NCBI GenBank assembly: GCA_045647865.1
Contig: JAZRMW010000002.1
Coordinates: forward strand, 1 to 64,000
DNA from: Phocaeicola_A sp045647865
GTDB lineage: Bacteria > Bacteroidota > Bacteroidia > Bacteroidales > Bacteroidaceae
DNA: 64,000 nucleotides
Reading direction: 5' to 3'
Shown here: positions 50,743 to 59,537 of the stretch, one piece after another
How positions within the stretch are numbered: position 1 is the stretch's first letter
Layout of the letters: every line of letters begins with the position of its first letter
The notes under the pieces: model-generated
Seen by the model: the letters and a program-made list of their open reading frames with translations, nothing else
What the model was told of the DNA's origin: nothing
The model's database searches: none
Program-made: the position numbers and the translations under genes

Positions 50743-52509
50743 TCAGAATGCGTTCTCAAACAAGAACTCAACAGTTACACGACGGTACTCAGAACCCTTG
50801 TTCGGAGATACTTCGATTACGTAATTGTCGGTAGTCTTCATGTTTTTCAACGCAGGAATGTTCTTGTAAGTGAAATCCTTCACACTAATTGCACGAACGA
50901 GTGACAACTGTTCGTTGCTGGTGATGCCGTCGGCCTTGGTTACAGTCAACTTGCTGGGTTTGCCGTTGATTACCACTGCTTGATTGTTGATGTCGCCATA
51001 TTCTCCCTTATAAGTCAACTTGCCGTTGATAGGAGTCGCGTCAGCAGAACCTGTGTAAATAATCTTCACGCTCTTGCCTGCCTTCACGTATGGAGCGAAA
51101 TCCTTCGCAAATGATTCCTTGATGATATTCAGCATAGCAGTTGAAGCTGGAGACTTTTCTGCAACATACTTACCGGGTGCGAAGTCATCAGTTACACTGA
51201 AACCATCTTTTACGGCATATTTGTAAGTAACCTTGTAATTTAATTGGTCTCCATTGGGTACAACCTCTGCAGCAACTTCGATGGTGGTGTTGTCTGTCAA
51301 CAGCTTTTCATTCTTGGCCTGCTGTACAGCATTTGTCTTAACCTGCTCCAATCTCAAGCTGTTGGCTATTTCTTGTTGTACAACTTCCAGAGGAACAAAG
51401 CCTTCTGTGTCAGCTTTCTTGGCTTCTTGACGATTCAAGTTGTTATATACATAGGTTTTTGAGTTATTGGCATTCAAAACCTCTGTATAAAGAACTTCAA
51501 ACTGGTCATTGGCATTCAAACCATATACTGTCTTGTTGAAGTTGAGGTCTTCGGCTTTCTTGAAGGCTGTGATTTCGTCCTTGGGAACGCTCAATGTAAT
51601 GGAAGGCATGTCGCTGAAGTTTACGCCCAACAACTCGGCATTCTTGTTATACTTACCCAAGCTGACGTTAGAATTGGCAATCTTATCGCCTGCCATTTCG
51701 GTAGTAACTTCATTGGTAAGGCTCAGACGCATGGCTTCTATCTTATCTTCGCTTGTACGCAACAGATAATCATCCTTGCTCTCGCCCTTGAGACGCTTCA
51801 TCCAAGTATTCATTCGGTCATTTACACTCATTTGCATCTTGTCGTACATGGTGAGTTCCTTCTCAGGTACTACGACATACTTGTCAGAATACAGTTTCTT
51901 ATTATAACCGAAATTACAAGTCAAGCCAACAAGTAAAGAAGAATACCAATCATCTTCGCCATTTATACGGGCATTGAAATCATCGTCTGTATTGTTCAAA
52001 CGGTATTCCAAAGAAAGACTCAGAGGTTTGGCAATTTTCCACTCTCCAGCCAATCCTACACGGAAATTGTGGAAAAATTCTGAATTACTCCTTAGGCTTG
52101 TTTGAGCCTCTGAATTGTCGCAATAAGCAAGCCCCATACCTGCTAAGAAATGGATGTTCATTTTGTGATTGTTTCCTTTTTTGAAAAGATCTGTTAAATT
52201 GAACAGTACATCCAAATTAGTTGTGAAATAATCCAAGTCTTTATATTCAGTGCCATTGAATACGGTAGAGTTCAATCCTTCAACACCGATTCTTGCACCT
52301 AATTCAGGAGCAAACCAACGACCAACATTGATACCGAAATTAGGTTTCATCAAATCTGCTCGTTCACCGGGAGTGAAAGGCAAATGGAGGCCACCTTGCA
52401 CTTGGAAGAAATTGTAAGTACGGAAATCATTCGCATTCTTTGAATCCGATTGGCCGTATGCAGCCAAAGGTAATGCGCAAAGCGCCATTACTTTTAAAAT
52501 GTTCTTCAT
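50743..52509 (-). CDS. Outer membrane barrel protein with an OmpA-like C-terminal domain
   Basis: A 588-residue envelope protein. After the signal peptide (ALCALPLAAYGQ), residues of about 30-200 form an eight-strand-like barrel (FFQVQGGLHLPFTPGERADLMKPNFGINVGRWFAPELGARIGVEG). A middle region of about 200 residues is helical and Asn/Lys-rich. The C-terminal 150 or so (KSVKIIYTGSADATPINGKLTYKGEYGD, NEQLSLVRAISVKDF) look like a degenerate OmpA peptidoglycan-binding domain. It may anchor the outer membrane to the wall and act with the caspase-like protein encoded downstream. A consensus promoter stands upstream. Confidence 0.85.
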   Translation of the reverse strand: MKNILKVMALCALPLAAYGQSDSKNANDFRTYNFFQVQGGLHLPFTPGERADLMKPNFGINVGRWFAPELGARIGVEGLNSTVFNGTEYKDLDYFTTNLDVLFNLTDLFKKGNNHKMNIHFLAGMGLAYCDNSEAQTSLRSNSEFFHNFRVGLAGEWKIAKPLSLSLEYRLNNTDDDFNARINGEDDWYSSLLVGLTCNFGYNKKLYSDKYVVVPEKELTMYDKMQMSVNDRMNTWMKRLKGESKDDYLLRTSEDKIEAMRLSLTNEVTTEMAGDKIANSNVSLGKYNKNAELLGVNFSDMPSITLSVPKDEITAFKKAEDLNFNKTVYGLNANDQFEVLYTEVLNANNSKTYVYNNLNRQEAKKADTEGFVPLEVVQQEIANSLRLEQVKTNAVQQAKNEKLLTDNTTIEVAAEVVPNGDQLNYKVTYKYAVKDGFSVTDDFAPGKYVAEKSPASTAMLNIIKESFAKDFAPYVKAGKSVKIIYTGSADATPINGKLTYKGEYGDINNQAVVINGKPSKLTVTKADGITSNEQLSLVRAISVKDFTYKNIPALKNMKTTDNYVIEVSPNKGSEYRRVTVEFLFENAF

Positions 52510-52585
52510 AATTTCTTTCTTTTTTAAATTATAATTTATTTAGTTCTTTCAATTTGATTTTCAGAATATTTATCAAACGATGTCG

Positions 52586-52616
52586 CAAAAGTACAGTTTT
52601 TATTAAAAAGGACAAA
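52586..52616 (-). promoter_or_regulatory. Promoter of the OmpA-like/caspase genes
   Basis: On the minus strand TTTG (complement of 52613-52616), 19 bp, then TACTTTTG (complement of 52586-52593): an exact Bacteroidetes promoter with a leader of about 70 nt. Confidence 0.85.
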
Positions 52617-52703
52617 ACTTTTTATATAAAAAAGATAGTTTATTCCTACTTTTTTCAAACAGAAGTCTCTATGACAGATGATAAACAGACTTGATTGGAT
52701 ACC

Positions 52704-54140
52704 TTAATTTATATATATATTGGGTTCCTTTTGCTCTTGAGGGAAATTTACTAAATATAATCGTTCCGTAGCACGGGTAAAAGCGGTGTATAACCATCGG
52801 AAATAATCTGGTGTCAACATGTCTTCTGTCATATATCCTTGATCCAGAAAGATTCGTTTCCATTGTCCGCCTTGTGCCTTGTGGCATGTTATGGCATAAG
52901 CATACTTCACTTGTAATGCGTTAAAATAGATATCCTCTTTTAGCTTCTTCATCCGATCCCGTTTCAAGGGTATGTCTGCATAATCTTCCAATATAGCATT
53001 GAACAATTTTTCACTTTGTTCACGGGTTAATGATGGTGCATCAGATTGTAATGTGTCTAATAATACAGTGGCTTCCAATTCAAAATCGTCATAGTCGGGA
53101 AATATCATTGTGACATCTGCAAAATGAAATCCATACAATTCGCGTTCATGCCGTACTCTACGTACAATGACAATATCCCCATTGGCTATAAAATCCAATT
53201 CCTTATCCTTTTCCGCCCAATGATAATTGTTTTTAGCAACCATCAATACATCGCCACTCTCCAATTGCGATTCCCGATAGAGAATGCGTGAGCGGATGCC
53301 GTTATTGTAAATTGTGGCACGTTTATTAGATCGGCATATCACCATCGTTTCGTCCAATCCGACTTGAGAATAGCTCTCTTCCAAAGCTTCGATTAGTTCA
53401 TTGCCAGGTAAATTGTGAATGTCTGAAAAACCATAAAACCTGACTTTGGGAAACTCCAAAGTGAAATCGTCAGCCAATAGACGACGTAGTTGGGTTGCAT
53501 TCCATAAGATGCCGGAATCCTCAAGCTGGCGTACGACTTGGGTCAAATCAAATTCATGTACAGCTAATCCATATCCTTGTAATGTCGATTTGTGTAATGC
53601 CGGGCTTTCTGTTTCGCCTACAGGAGGAAGCTGTGCTGTGTCCCCCATCAATAATAGTCTGCATCCTTGTCCTGAATAGACATATTGTATCAGATCGTCC
53701 AAAAGGCGTCCCGTACCGAATGTGGAACCTGACAAACCGTCATTGGCAATCATGGAAGCTTCGTCCACAATAAATAATGTGTGTTGGTGTAAATTGTCAG
53801 ACAGAGAAAAATTTTCTGTCTCACTAGAGAATTTTTTCTGACGATAAATCTTCCGGTGGATGGTGTAGGCGGGGTGTTCGGCGTGTTGGGAAAATACTTT
53901 GGCTGCTCGTCCTGTTGGTGCCATCAATACAGCTTTCTGCTGGAGTTTGTCAAGCATGCGCACCAACCCTCCAATCAAGGATGTTTTACCTGTGCCGGCA
54001 TATCCGCGTAACAGAAAAACGGAATCTTGGGTGCCCGAAATCAAGAACTGTCCCAACTTTTCCATTGCATCAGATTGCTCTTGGGTTGGGTTGAAGCCTA
54101 AAATTTCCTTAAATTCTTCTACAAAATAACTATTTATCAT
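52704..54140 (-). CDS. RecD-like ATP-dependent DNA helicase (superfamily 1)
   Basis: A 478-residue helicase of the RecD/Dda type. Motifs seen in order: Walker A RGYAGTGKTSLI (near 45), motif Ia LMAPTGRAAKV, Walker B TLFIVDEASMI, motif III LLLMGDTAQLPPVG, and the UvrD_C_2 part YAITCHKAQGGQWKRIFLD with WLYTAFTRATERLYLV (motifs V and VI). It is short compared with RecD2 and lacks its N-terminal HhH region. Common in Bacteroidetes; the exact repair role is not known. It is transcribed divergently from the gene at 54237. Confidence 0.92.
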   Translation of the reverse strand: MINSYFVEEFKEILGFNPTQEQSDAMEKLGQFLISGTQDSVFLLRGYAGTGKTSLIGGLVRMLDKLQQKAVLMAPTGRAAKVFSQHAEHPAYTIHRKIYRQKKFSSETENFSLSDNLHQHTLFIVDEASMIANDGLSGSTFGTGRLLDDLIQYVYSGQGCRLLLMGDTAQLPPVGETESPALHKSTLQGYGLAVHEFDLTQVVRQLEDSGILWNATQLRRLLADDFTLEFPKVRFYGFSDIHNLPGNELIEALEESYSQVGLDETMVICRSNKRATIYNNGIRSRILYRESQLESGDVLMVAKNNYHWAEKDKELDFIANGDIVIVRRVRHERELYGFHFADVTMIFPDYDDFELEATVLLDTLQSDAPSLTREQSEKLFNAILEDYADIPLKRDRMKKLKEDIYFNALQVKYAYAITCHKAQGGQWKRIFLDQGYMTEDMLTPDYFRWLYTAFTRATERLYLVNFPQEQKEPNIYIN

Positions 54141-54168
54141 CTTTTTAAAAGAAAAAAATCTCCGAACG

Positions 54169-54200
54169 TTCGTTAATTAGATTTATTTATTCTATTTTTG
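54169..54200 (+). promoter_or_regulatory. Promoter of the 54237 gene
   Basis: TTCG (54169-54172), 20 bp, TATTTTTG (54193-54200). The -33 part overlaps a 10-bp palindrome CGAACGTTCG (54163-54172) that could be an operator. Confidence 0.6.
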
Positions 54201-54205
54201 CGGCA

Positions 54206-54213
54206 CGAATATA
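54206..54213 (-). promoter_or_regulatory. -7 box of the helicase gene
   Basis: The minus strand reads TATATTCG, one mismatch from TAnnTTTG, about 65 bp before the helicase start; the two divergent promoters overlap. Confidence 0.45.
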
Positions 54214-54236
54214 AACTAAAAAAATAATATATCATC

Positions 54237-54923
54237 ATGAAATTAGTAATTAATTGCATTTTGGCCGCATGTGCAGCAGGTTTGCTCTACTTGTGCTATG
54301 GCAGTATCATGGCTCCTATCGAGTTTGAAAACATCAAGAAAGAGAGAGAAAAAGAAATCATTGCGAGTCTTATCAATATTCGCGAGGCTCAGGTAAATTA
54401 CCGCAACATTACTTTGGGTGGTTATTGCGAAGATATTGATTCTTTGGTGAATTTCGTAAAGACAGCTCAGTTGCCTATCGTGAAGAAAGAAGGTGAGTTG
54501 ACCGATGAACAGTTGGAAAATGGCTTGACTGAAAGAAAGGCTGTCGAAATGATTGAGAAGGCAAGAAAGACTGGCAAATGGAATGATGTAAAGAAAGCCG
54601 GTTTGGAAGGATTCAGTCGTGATACAGTATTCGTAAGTTTGAAGGACAATCTTTTCGGCGAAAGCTTCAATGCAGATTCTTTGTGTTATATTCCCTTTGG
54701 AAATGGTGCCAAGTTTGAATTGGAGACTCGTGTAGATTCTACTCGTTCAGGTACACCTCTCTATTTGTTTGAAGCCAGAGCTCCATACAATGTATATCTT
54801 AGCGACTTGAACGCACAGGAACTTACCAACCTCATCGACAAGTGTGAGACACTTGAGCGCTATGTTGGTTTGAAGGTGGGTGATGTTGAAGAACCCAATA
54901 ACAATGCCGGAAACTGGGAATAA
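54237..54923 (+). CDS. Membrane-anchored protein of unknown function
   Basis: No named family recognised. The 228-residue product has one N-terminal membrane helix (VINCILAACAAGLLYLCYGSIM) followed by a pilin-like charged helix (FENIKKEREKEIIASLINIREAQVNYRN) and a soluble domain of mixed helix and strand. The helix-plus-REAQ start recalls type IV pilin-like proteins, but no prepilin cleavage site is seen. It lies 29 bp before the DUF3822 gene on the same strand and probably shares its transcript. Acidic, Asn-rich C-terminus. Confidence 0.8.
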   Translation: MKLVINCILAACAAGLLYLCYGSIMAPIEFENIKKEREKEIIASLINIREAQVNYRNITLGGYCEDIDSLVNFVKTAQLPIVKKEGELTDEQLENGLTERKAVEMIEKARKTGKWNDVKKAGLEGFSRDTVFVSLKDNLFGESFNADSLCYIPFGNGAKFELETRVDSTRSGTPLYLFEARAPYNVYLSDLNAQELTNLIDKCETLERYVGLKVGDVEEPNNNAGNWE

Positions 54924-54952
54924 TCCCTCTTTTTGAAATCTTTCATCAGATT

Positions 54953-55762
54953 GTGAATACAGAACTATATACACAACATGCATTATCCATCCGCCTCAGT
55001 GCGGATGGATTTTCTTTTTCAGTGGTGAACAGTGTGGAGAAGGATTCTTTTCGATACGAATCGTTGCGCATACAGCCTGATATCTCACTGACGGCCAATG
55101 TTAAACAATGTCTGGCTCCAAATGAATTGTTGCAAAATACTTTCAAGGAGACCAATATATTGGTAGATGTTCTTCACTATACGACTGTTCCCTTTGAACT
55201 TTTTGAAGACGAGCAAGCAGAATCCATCTATTATCATTGTTGTCCAAAACATCCGGGCGAAATCATACTGTATAACATTCTTGACCGATGTAATATTGTG
55301 GTGCTTTTTGCTATGGAAAAGAGTACTTATGCCTTGTTGAAGGAACTGTATCCCCAAGCACGCATTTTTGCATCCATCAGTCCTGTTGTTCAACATTTGG
55401 CAAGAAAGAGCCGTATCGGTGTTCATCGAAAGATTTATATAAACTTTAATCGGCGTAAAATGGATGTTTTGGTGTTTGAGCATGGACGTCCTCTTCTTGT
55501 CAATACATTCCCTACCCAAGGGAAGGGGGATTGTGTCTATTATGCGCTCAATATTTGGGAAAAACTCCATTTGTCACAAGAACATGATGAATTATATCTT
55601 GTCGGGTCCCATGCAATAAAAGAACAGGTGGCCGATGGATTGCGTGCTTATGTCAGGAGTGTCTCCATTATTGCTCCTTCTGCAGAGTTCAATCGGTCGG
55701 TTGCTGCAAGCAATAGTGAAATCCCTTACGATTTATTGACTTTGTTGCACAACATTTTTTAG
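54953..55762 (+). CDS. DUF3822 family protein
   Basis: A 269-residue protein of DUF3822, a Bacteroidetes family with an actin/hexokinase-like fold whose genes usually lie next to rsmD, as here. The start is a GTG at 54953 because there is no in-frame ATG before the first conserved strand (YTQHALSIRLSADGFSFSVV). YINFNRRKMDVLVFEHGRPLLVNTF is typical of the family. The function is not established. Gap to rsmD is 49 bp. Confidence 0.85.
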   Translation: MNTELYTQHALSIRLSADGFSFSVVNSVEKDSFRYESLRIQPDISLTANVKQCLAPNELLQNTFKETNILVDVLHYTTVPFELFEDEQAESIYYHCCPKHPGEIILYNILDRCNIVVLFAMEKSTYALLKELYPQARIFASISPVVQHLARKSRIGVHRKIYINFNRRKMDVLVFEHGRPLLVNTFPTQGKGDCVYYALNIWEKLHLSQEHDELYLVGSHAIKEQVADGLRAYVRSVSIIAPSAEFNRSVAASNSEIPYDLLTLLHNIF

Positions 55763-55811
55763 TCATAATTGACAGCTCCACCTTATAATATAGAATCAAG
55801 AAATAAATTTC

Positions 55812-56345
55812 ATGAGAGTTATCAGCGGAATATATAAAAGACGTAGATTCGATGTCCCTCGTACCTTTAAGGCACGTCCTACAACCGATTTTGCTAAAGA
55901 AAATCTGTTTAATGTCCTGATGGGTTACATTGATTTTGAAGAAGGTGTTACGGCCCTTGACCTTTTTGCTGGTACAGGCAGTATCAGTATAGAATTGGTT
56001 TCGCGTGGATGCGAACGTGTCGTTTCCATTGAAAAAGACCGCCAGCATCATGCTTTCATTTGTGACATAATGCGACAGGTAAAAACGGAAAAGTGTATCC
56101 CTGTCTGCGGAGATGCATTGCGCTATATGACCCGTGGAGGTGAACAGTTTGATTTTATCTTTGCAGACCCTCCATATGCTCTGAAGGAATTGGCGCAGAT
56201 TCCTGACCTTATCTTTCAGAACAATCTATTGAAGGACGGTGGACTTTTTGTCCTCGAGCATGGCAAGGATAATAGTTTTGAGCAACATCTCCATTTTGTG
56301 GAGCATCGTGTCTATGGAAGTGTCAATTTTTCGATATTCCGATGA
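55812..56345 (+). CDS. rsmD: 16S rRNA (guanine966-N2)-methyltransferase
   Basis: Methylates G966 of 16S rRNA on the 30S subunit. The 177-residue Rossmann-fold methyltransferase has the SAM loop ALDLFAGTGSISIE and the catalytic motif IV FADPPYAL, with the RsmD N-terminus MRVISGIYKRRRFDVP and the PTTDFAKENLFN block. Length is normal. It follows DUF3822 and precedes ddl. Confidence 0.95.
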   Translation: MRVISGIYKRRRFDVPRTFKARPTTDFAKENLFNVLMGYIDFEEGVTALDLFAGTGSISIELVSRGCERVVSIEKDRQHHAFICDIMRQVKTEKCIPVCGDALRYMTRGGEQFDFIFADPPYALKELAQIPDLIFQNNLLKDGGLFVLEHGKDNSFEQHLHFVEHRVYGSVNFSIFR

Positions 56346-56373
56346 AAAATATCCGTTATCAAAAATTTTTGTC

Positions 56374-56381
56374 TATATTTG
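56374..56381 (+). promoter_or_regulatory. -7 box of ddl
   Basis: TATATTTG (TAnnTTTG), 25 bp before the ddl start; no clear -33 TTTG. Confidence 0.6.
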
Positions 56382-56406
56382 CAGCATCTAACTTATAATT
56401 TTATTC

Positions 56407-57402
56407 ATGAAACGTACCATAGCAATCGTTGCCGGGGGGGATACCTCGGAGTATCAAGTGTCTTTGCGGAGTGCGCAGGGCATCTATTCGTTTATTGACA
56501 AGGAAAAATATACCTTATATATTGTGGTCATGCACGGGAATGATTGGTATGTGCAATTGTCCGATGAAGAAAAGCTGCCGATTGATCGCAATGATTTCAG
56601 TTTTCAACTGGGCGGACAGAAAATTAAATTCGATTTTGCCTATATAACGATTCATGGTACACCAGGTGAGGATGGCCGTTTGCAAGGATACTTTGATATG
56701 TTGGATATTCCCTATTCTTGTTGTGGTGTGTTTGCTGCATCGTTGACTTATAACAAGTTTGCTTGTAATCAGTACTTGAAAGGATTCGGCGTGCGTGTAG
56801 CAGAATCATTGATGCTCCGTAAAGGACAAACGATTACGGATGCCGATGTCATAGACAAGATTGGTCTTCCCTGTTTCGTAAAACCCAGCTTGGGCGGTAG
56901 CAGTTTTGGTGTAACTAAGGTGAAGACATCTGAAGATATTCAGCCGGCTATAGTCAAAGCATTTGAGGAGGCCGATGAAGTGGTGATAGAAGCTTTCCTT
57001 GATGGTACGGAAATCTCGTGCGGTTGTTATAAAGTGAAGGGCAAGAATGTCGTATTGCCTATCACTGAAGTGGTAAGCCACAATGAGTATTTCGATTATG
57101 ATGCCAAATATAACGGACAGGTAGAGGAAATCACCCCTGCCCGTATTCCCGATGAGGTACGTAATCGTGTGTGGGCATTGACATCAGCAGTTTATGATAT
57201 TATCGGTGCACAGGGTATCATACGAATTGATTACTTTATTACCGAAGGTACGAAGATTAACCTTCTTGAAGTGAATACTACACCAGGTATGACTGCTACA
57301 AGTTTCATACCTCAGCAGGTACGTGCCGCAGGATTGGATATTAAAGACGTAATGACAGAGATTATCGAAGATAAATTAAATGATTATGAACATTCCCGCT
57401 GA
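56407..57402 (+). CDS. ddl: D-alanine--D-alanine ligase
   Basis: Joins two D-alanines for the peptidoglycan stem peptide. The 331-residue ATP-grasp enzyme has the N-terminal IVAGGDTSEYQVSLRSA block, HGTPGEDGRLQGYFDMLDIPYSCCG, the ATP-grasp loop CFVKPSLGGSSFGVTKV, and the metal-binding end RIDYFITEGTKINLLEVNTTPGMTATS. It overlaps the downstream acyltransferase gene by 17 bases. The usual catalytic Tyr/Ser loop is replaced by sequences normal for the Bacteroidetes branch. Confidence 0.96.
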   Translation: MKRTIAIVAGGDTSEYQVSLRSAQGIYSFIDKEKYTLYIVVMHGNDWYVQLSDEEKLPIDRNDFSFQLGGQKIKFDFAYITIHGTPGEDGRLQGYFDMLDIPYSCCGVFAASLTYNKFACNQYLKGFGVRVAESLMLRKGQTITDADVIDKIGLPCFVKPSLGGSSFGVTKVKTSEDIQPAIVKAFEEADEVVIEAFLDGTEISCGCYKVKGKNVVLPITEVVSHNEYFDYDAKYNGQVEEITPARIPDEVRNRVWALTSAVYDIIGAQGIIRIDYFITEGTKINLLEVNTTPGMTATSFIPQQVRAAGLDIKDVMTEIIEDKLNDYEHSR

Positions 57403-58543
57403 ATTTGATGAGATACGGCCTTATTCTCCCGAGGAGCTTCCTGCCGTATATGAAGAATTGATTGCTGACGAGGCTTTCCGTCACGTAATGGCCAAAGTAA
57501 TGCCCGGTATTCCTTTTGAGGCTATTGCCATGCAAATGCGCCAGTGTAAGACTAATTTGGAATTTCAGAAGACCTTCTGTTATCCCTTTCTGCATAATTT
57601 GGTAAGCAAATGTAGTGATGGAATGTCTATGGATTGTACAGCTATTCAAGGTGACACACATCCCCATACTTTCATTACGAATCATCGTGATATTGTGCTC
57701 GACTCAGCTTTGCTCTCTGTTTTGTTGGTGGACAACGGGCAGAATACCGTAGAGATAGCTATTGGCGATAACCTTCTTATCTTCCCTTGGATAAAGAAAT
57801 TGGTACGTATCAACAAATCGTTTATCGTTCAACGTGCTCTCACCATGCGTCAGATGCTGGAATCATCCGTTCGGATGTCTCGTTATATGCACTTTGCTAT
57901 CAGTGAGAAGAACGAGAATATTTGGATTGCTCAACGTGAAGGACGTGCCAAAGATTCTGATGACCGCACGCAGGATAGTGTCTTGAAGATGATGGCCATG
58001 GGTGGCGAAGGTTCTGTTGTTGAACGTCTCAAAGGGTTATATATCACTCCTGCCGCTATCTCTTACGAATACGACCCTTGTGACTATCTGAAAGCGAAGG
58101 AGTATCAGCAGAAGCGTGATGTCCCCGATTTCAAGAAGAGCCGTGAGGATGACCTTCTGAATATGCAGACGGGAATCTTCGGACGTAAGGGACGTGTCCA
58201 TTTCCAATTGACTCCTTGTATTAATGACAAACTTGATGCTTTTGATCCTGCAATGCCCAAGACTGAGATCTTTACGGCTATAAGCACTCTTGTTGACAAA
58301 CAGATACATGCCGCTTATCGTTTCTATCCGGGCAATTATGTGGCATACGATTGGTTGACGGGTGAGGGACGTTTTGCTGATAAATACACATCTGAAGAAA
58401 AAACGGTATTTGAGCAATACATTGCCGGACAATTAGCTAAGATAGATCTTCCCAATAAGGATGAAGCCTTCTTGCGTGACAAAATATTGGCCATGTATGC
58501 CAATCCCGTGAAGAATTACTTGAAAGCGATTGCTGCAGAGTAA
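57386..58543 (+). CDS. Glycerol-3-phosphate/1-acylglycerol-3-phosphate acyltransferase
   Basis: A 385-residue acyltransferase for phospholipid synthesis. The block ITNHRDIVLDSALLS holds the HX4D catalytic pair; IWIAQREGRAKDSDDRTQ is the glycerol-phosphate-binding block of PlsB-like enzymes. There is no strong membrane helix. Two in-frame ATGs exist (57380 and 57386); both lie inside ddl, so translation is probably coupled. A long hairpin follows the stop. Confidence 0.9.
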   Translation: MNIPAEFDEIRPYSPEELPAVYEELIADEAFRHVMAKVMPGIPFEAIAMQMRQCKTNLEFQKTFCYPFLHNLVSKCSDGMSMDCTAIQGDTHPHTFITNHRDIVLDSALLSVLLVDNGQNTVEIAIGDNLLIFPWIKKLVRINKSFIVQRALTMRQMLESSVRMSRYMHFAISEKNENIWIAQREGRAKDSDDRTQDSVLKMMAMGGEGSVVERLKGLYITPAAISYEYDPCDYLKAKEYQQKRDVPDFKKSREDDLLNMQTGIFGRKGRVHFQLTPCINDKLDAFDPAMPKTEIFTAISTLVDKQIHAAYRFYPGNYVAYDWLTGEGRFADKYTSEEKTVFEQYIAGQLAKIDLPNKDEAFLRDKILAMYANPVKNYLKAIAAE

Positions 58544-58550
58544 TTAATAG

Positions 58551-58603
58551 GATTAAGGGTGTGTCAAAAAGATGATTGTCGTATTTTTGACATATCCTTA
58601 ATC
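58551..58603 (+). terminator. Long hairpin after the acyltransferase gene
   Basis: GATTAAGG-TGTCAAAAA (58551-58570) pairs with TTTTTGACA-CCTTAATC (58584-58603) around 13 nt. No T-run follows. The right arm includes TATTTTTG (58582-58589), a match to the -7 motif for the next gene, so it may act as promoter and hairpin at once. Confidence 0.5.
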
Positions 58604-58641
58604 GTAGTTTCTAGAATATCTACTTACGTAAAAAAGATGTT

Positions 58642-59307
58642 ATGGTACCATTGAAATCTGCTTTTTGGGGACTTGTAGGTCTTTTTTGTTTGGTTGTAGG
58701 CTTAGCTTCATGCTCTGAAGACGGAGAATTGACCTATCCCGATTTATTGAACGAGTTTGCAGATGTCAGCACCAATGCCGATGGACGTTTCGATTACCTC
58801 TATACTGATGGAGGGAAAAAACTGGAAATTGTCAATTCTACAGAGATTGAAGTTGAGGGAGTTACCCCTGATACTGTCTATCGTATCCTTTCGGGTTATG
58901 TTCCTGTCGATGGTGGAGGTGTCAAACTTTTCTCTTTACAGGCGATACCTTTGTTGTATCCCGAGCCACAGGCTACATCCCTTGATGGGGTAAAGACTGA
59001 CCCTGTGAAGATGCAGAGTATTTGGCGTGGCGGAAACTACTTGAACATCATTCTTCAGGTTGTGGCTCAAGATGGTAAACATAAGTTTCATGTTGTAGAA
59101 GACAGCCTTGTCAGTTCGTCATCAGGGAAGCATACCCTTTATCTGCGTCTTTCCCATGATGCAGGCGGCGACGTGCAGGCTTACACTCAGAAAGCCTATT
59201 TTTCTATCCCTTTGCTTCATTATGCGTCAGCTCTGTCCCACGGTGGCTCCGTTGTCTTGGATATTCCTACTTCTACTGGTTGGGAACGATGGGAACGGGA
59301 GTATTAG
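58642..59307 (+). CDS. NigD-like lipoprotein
   Basis: A 221-residue lipoprotein (lipobox LASC, Cys24) resembling the NigD family of Bacteroidales. It has an N-terminal OB-like domain (DGRFDYLYTDGGKKLEIVN, TVYRILSGYVPVDGGG) and a C-terminal beta domain (SIWRGGNYLNIILQVVAQDGKHKFHVVED, LYLRLSHDAGGDVQAYTQKAYFSIPL). NigD was named from a bacteriocin-like nig locus, but the role of most relatives is unknown. It is a single gene, with a hairpin/promoter region upstream and a repeat array downstream. Confidence 0.88.
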   Translation: MVPLKSAFWGLVGLFCLVVGLASCSEDGELTYPDLLNEFADVSTNADGRFDYLYTDGGKKLEIVNSTEIEVEGVTPDTVYRILSGYVPVDGGGVKLFSLQAIPLLYPEPQATSLDGVKTDPVKMQSIWRGGNYLNIILQVVAQDGKHKFHVVEDSLVSSSSGKHTLYLRLSHDAGGDVQAYTQKAYFSIPLLHYASALSHGGSVVLDIPTSTGWERWEREY

Positions 59308-59382
59308 CCTAATTTATTCAGCGTGTTAATCTAAAGCCTGCTTTCATCTTTAGGAAAGGGGGACTCTTTTATAAAAATCCAT

Positions 59383-59454
59383 CAACTAATCAGATAGATC
59401 CTGTCAGTTGATGGATTTCTTTTTGTCAGCTGATAAAATTTCTTCGGACAGCTG
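59383..59454. repeat. Array of four 22-bp-spaced palindromic cores (CAGYTG)
   Basis: Cores CAACTA (59383), CAGTTG (59405), CAGCTG (59427) and CAGCTG (59449) have centres exactly 22 bp apart. The first and second also form the inverted repeat ATCCATCAACT/AGTTGATGGAT followed by TTCTTTTT, which can terminate the NigD-like gene. The units are GTCAGCTGAT-like. The array lies in the spacer between convergent genes, like the array at 6998. Confidence 0.88.
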
Positions 59455-59537
59455 ATAGATTGAGTTGTATCTGATGATGTTTCCTCCAGTTCAATTCTTT
59501 GGAGTTTGTTGAACTGGCGAAAGTAGAATCGCATTCT

